In this document: piece after piece, positions 18,665 to 19,674 of the stretch
How the letters are laid out: every line of letters begins with the position of its first letter
Position numbering within the stretch: position 1 is the first letter of the stretch
Program-made: the position numbers and the translations under genes
NCBI RefSeq assembly: GCF_001949145.1
Contig: NW_019091761.1
Location: 51,651-71,324, forward strand
Direction of reading: 5' to 3'
Length of the DNA: 19,674 bases
Source: Acanthaster planci
Taxonomy: Eukaryota; Echinodermata; Asteroidea; Valvatida; Acanthasteridae
Notes under the pieces: model-generated
The model's input: the letters and a program-made list of their open reading frames with translations, nothing else
Told to the model about the DNA's origin: nothing
Databases searched by the model: none

Positions 18665-19674
18665 CTGCAAAAATGTTAACAGTAATACACATCAATACGC
18701 ATCGGTTGAGTTGTGCATACGACGAGTTCATACGTTTTACTCTCCCTCAACATAAAAATTGACATCACTCTGTTAATACAGCACGGTGTGCGCTGCATTC
18801 GGTCGTCAAAATCGCTCTGGAAGCGATTCTGACAGATATGCAACGTTTGGTGCAAGTGTTGACGAGCATGTGGAAAGGCACCTTTAATCATGGAGCCGGC
18901 ATGACCGACAGTTAATTCACAAAGCAAATATTCTCGTGAAATAAATAGGGGTCTCGAGGAATATGCCTGATTTTGCCTAATAGTAGCCATAGCTGTTTTT
19001 CTGTTGATTTTTCATTTAAATTTGTCTAACTATACTTCTCCTTTCAAGTTTAAGTTATAAAAAGGGTCATGTATTTTCCATCACCGGGCTGCAAAATATA
19101 AGAAGGGGAAACTGTTATTGTCTGTTCTTTGTTGGTTGTTGAGCCGCGGCCAAAAAGTGATGGAGGAAAGATTTGAACGAGAAGGGTTAGCTGAGATGGA
19201 TTTGGCGTGTGTGTAGCCTTATATGTTATGGGAGAAACCACCTTCGGAGTTTCCTGCAGTAAAACGTTCGTGTTGTACCGCTATTTTCTGGTGGTAGTCT
19301 CCAGAATGAAATTTTTGTCCGTAAAGGTAAGTACTGGGTATTCCAACAGCAGCCAATCGACGCAACACATTCGGATTCACCCGATCACAACAGGGAACAC
19401 AGCGTGCGTATTCCTTGCCAGGGAAACGCTTCACTTTTCCTCTGTTACACCATCGTTCACATTGTTAACAGTTTTGCTCTCATCAAATAAGGTGGTATCG
19501 TCCAATCGTCGTTCTCGACGTGTGTACTAAGACATCCGCCAGGATGAAATGGACACTGTTGACAAAGAGGTTGCAACTTTGGAATCGAACGGCGGAGAAC
19601 ATGTTCGATCAGTAAGGCACTCCAACGCTCAAGCCGTCTCAATATGGGCGGTGCTAGACCATAGGGGGTCCTGC
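18665..19674 (-). other. 5' intron region upstream of FTP1 exon C: no recognised exon
   Basis: I searched the minus strand for FTP exon A (ALTL...VDG...C) and exon B (NPWW) matches and found none, so the rest of module 1 should lie beyond the window. Short open frames on both strands (for example minus 19457-19642) have no recognised domain. Confidence 0.6.

Noticed and set aside
19457-19642. Minus-strand open frame with an RRLERW string vaguely like a retroelement RNase H end
   Set aside because: The resemblance is only a few residues and the flanks do not continue the match, so no element was called.

Overview
The window looks like animal genomic DNA, most plausibly from a marine invertebrate deuterostome such as a lancelet. 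This rests on four things: one intron-rich gene whose extracellular domains match Tie-family angiopoietin receptors; AT-rich introns; relics of a Ty3/Gypsy element (K02A2.6-like) and a Penelope-like element; and no bacterial-style dense coding. The species itself is inferred, not read directly.

A single gene on the minus strand explains almost all of the coding signal. I find eleven exons, running from 18664 down to 216. Together they encode about 658 residues with no internal stop. Every exon is a multiple of three bases, and every intron interrupts its codon after the first base (phase 1). In protein order the exons give: the C-terminal third of a fucolectin-type (F5/8C-like, FTP) module; two complete FTP modules, each split over three exons (A, B, C); a Tie-type Ig1; a Tie-type cysteine-free Ig2; and two EGF-like domains, the second carrying the Tie-like string CLPDPYGCSCA. 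The start codon, signal peptide and the rest of the first FTP module lie beyond 19674. The remaining EGF domain(s), any third Ig or FN3 domains, and any transmembrane or kinase part lie below position 1.

Layout by coordinate: 1-2568 holds EGF2, EGF1, Ig2, Ig1 and FTP3 exon C, tightly spaced with introns of 212-376 bases. Positions 2569-10097 form one 7.5 kb intron. It contains a decayed Ty3/Gypsy gag-pol relic (about 7210-9480, minus strand) and a degenerate 21-22 base minisatellite (9661-9895). FTP3 exon B is at 10098-10181, followed by a 3.7 kb intron and FTP3 exon A at 13848-13961. FTP2 exons C, B and A are at 14483-16037. A 2.4 kb intron then contains an imperfect inverted repeat (16242-16342) and a plus-strand Penelope-like relic (about 17110-18000) with a GIY-YIG endonuclease remnant and a hammerhead-like 3' motif. 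FTP1 exon C is at 18413-18664. The last kilobase shows no recognised exon.

The most interesting observation is the protein architecture: FTP lectin-like modules joined in frame upstream of the Tie Ig1-Ig2-EGF ectodomain. This suggests a receptor whose N-terminus could bind glycans or another ligand in addition to, or instead of, an angiopoietin-like ligand. No kinase is visible here, so receptor status is inferred from the Tie-like part.
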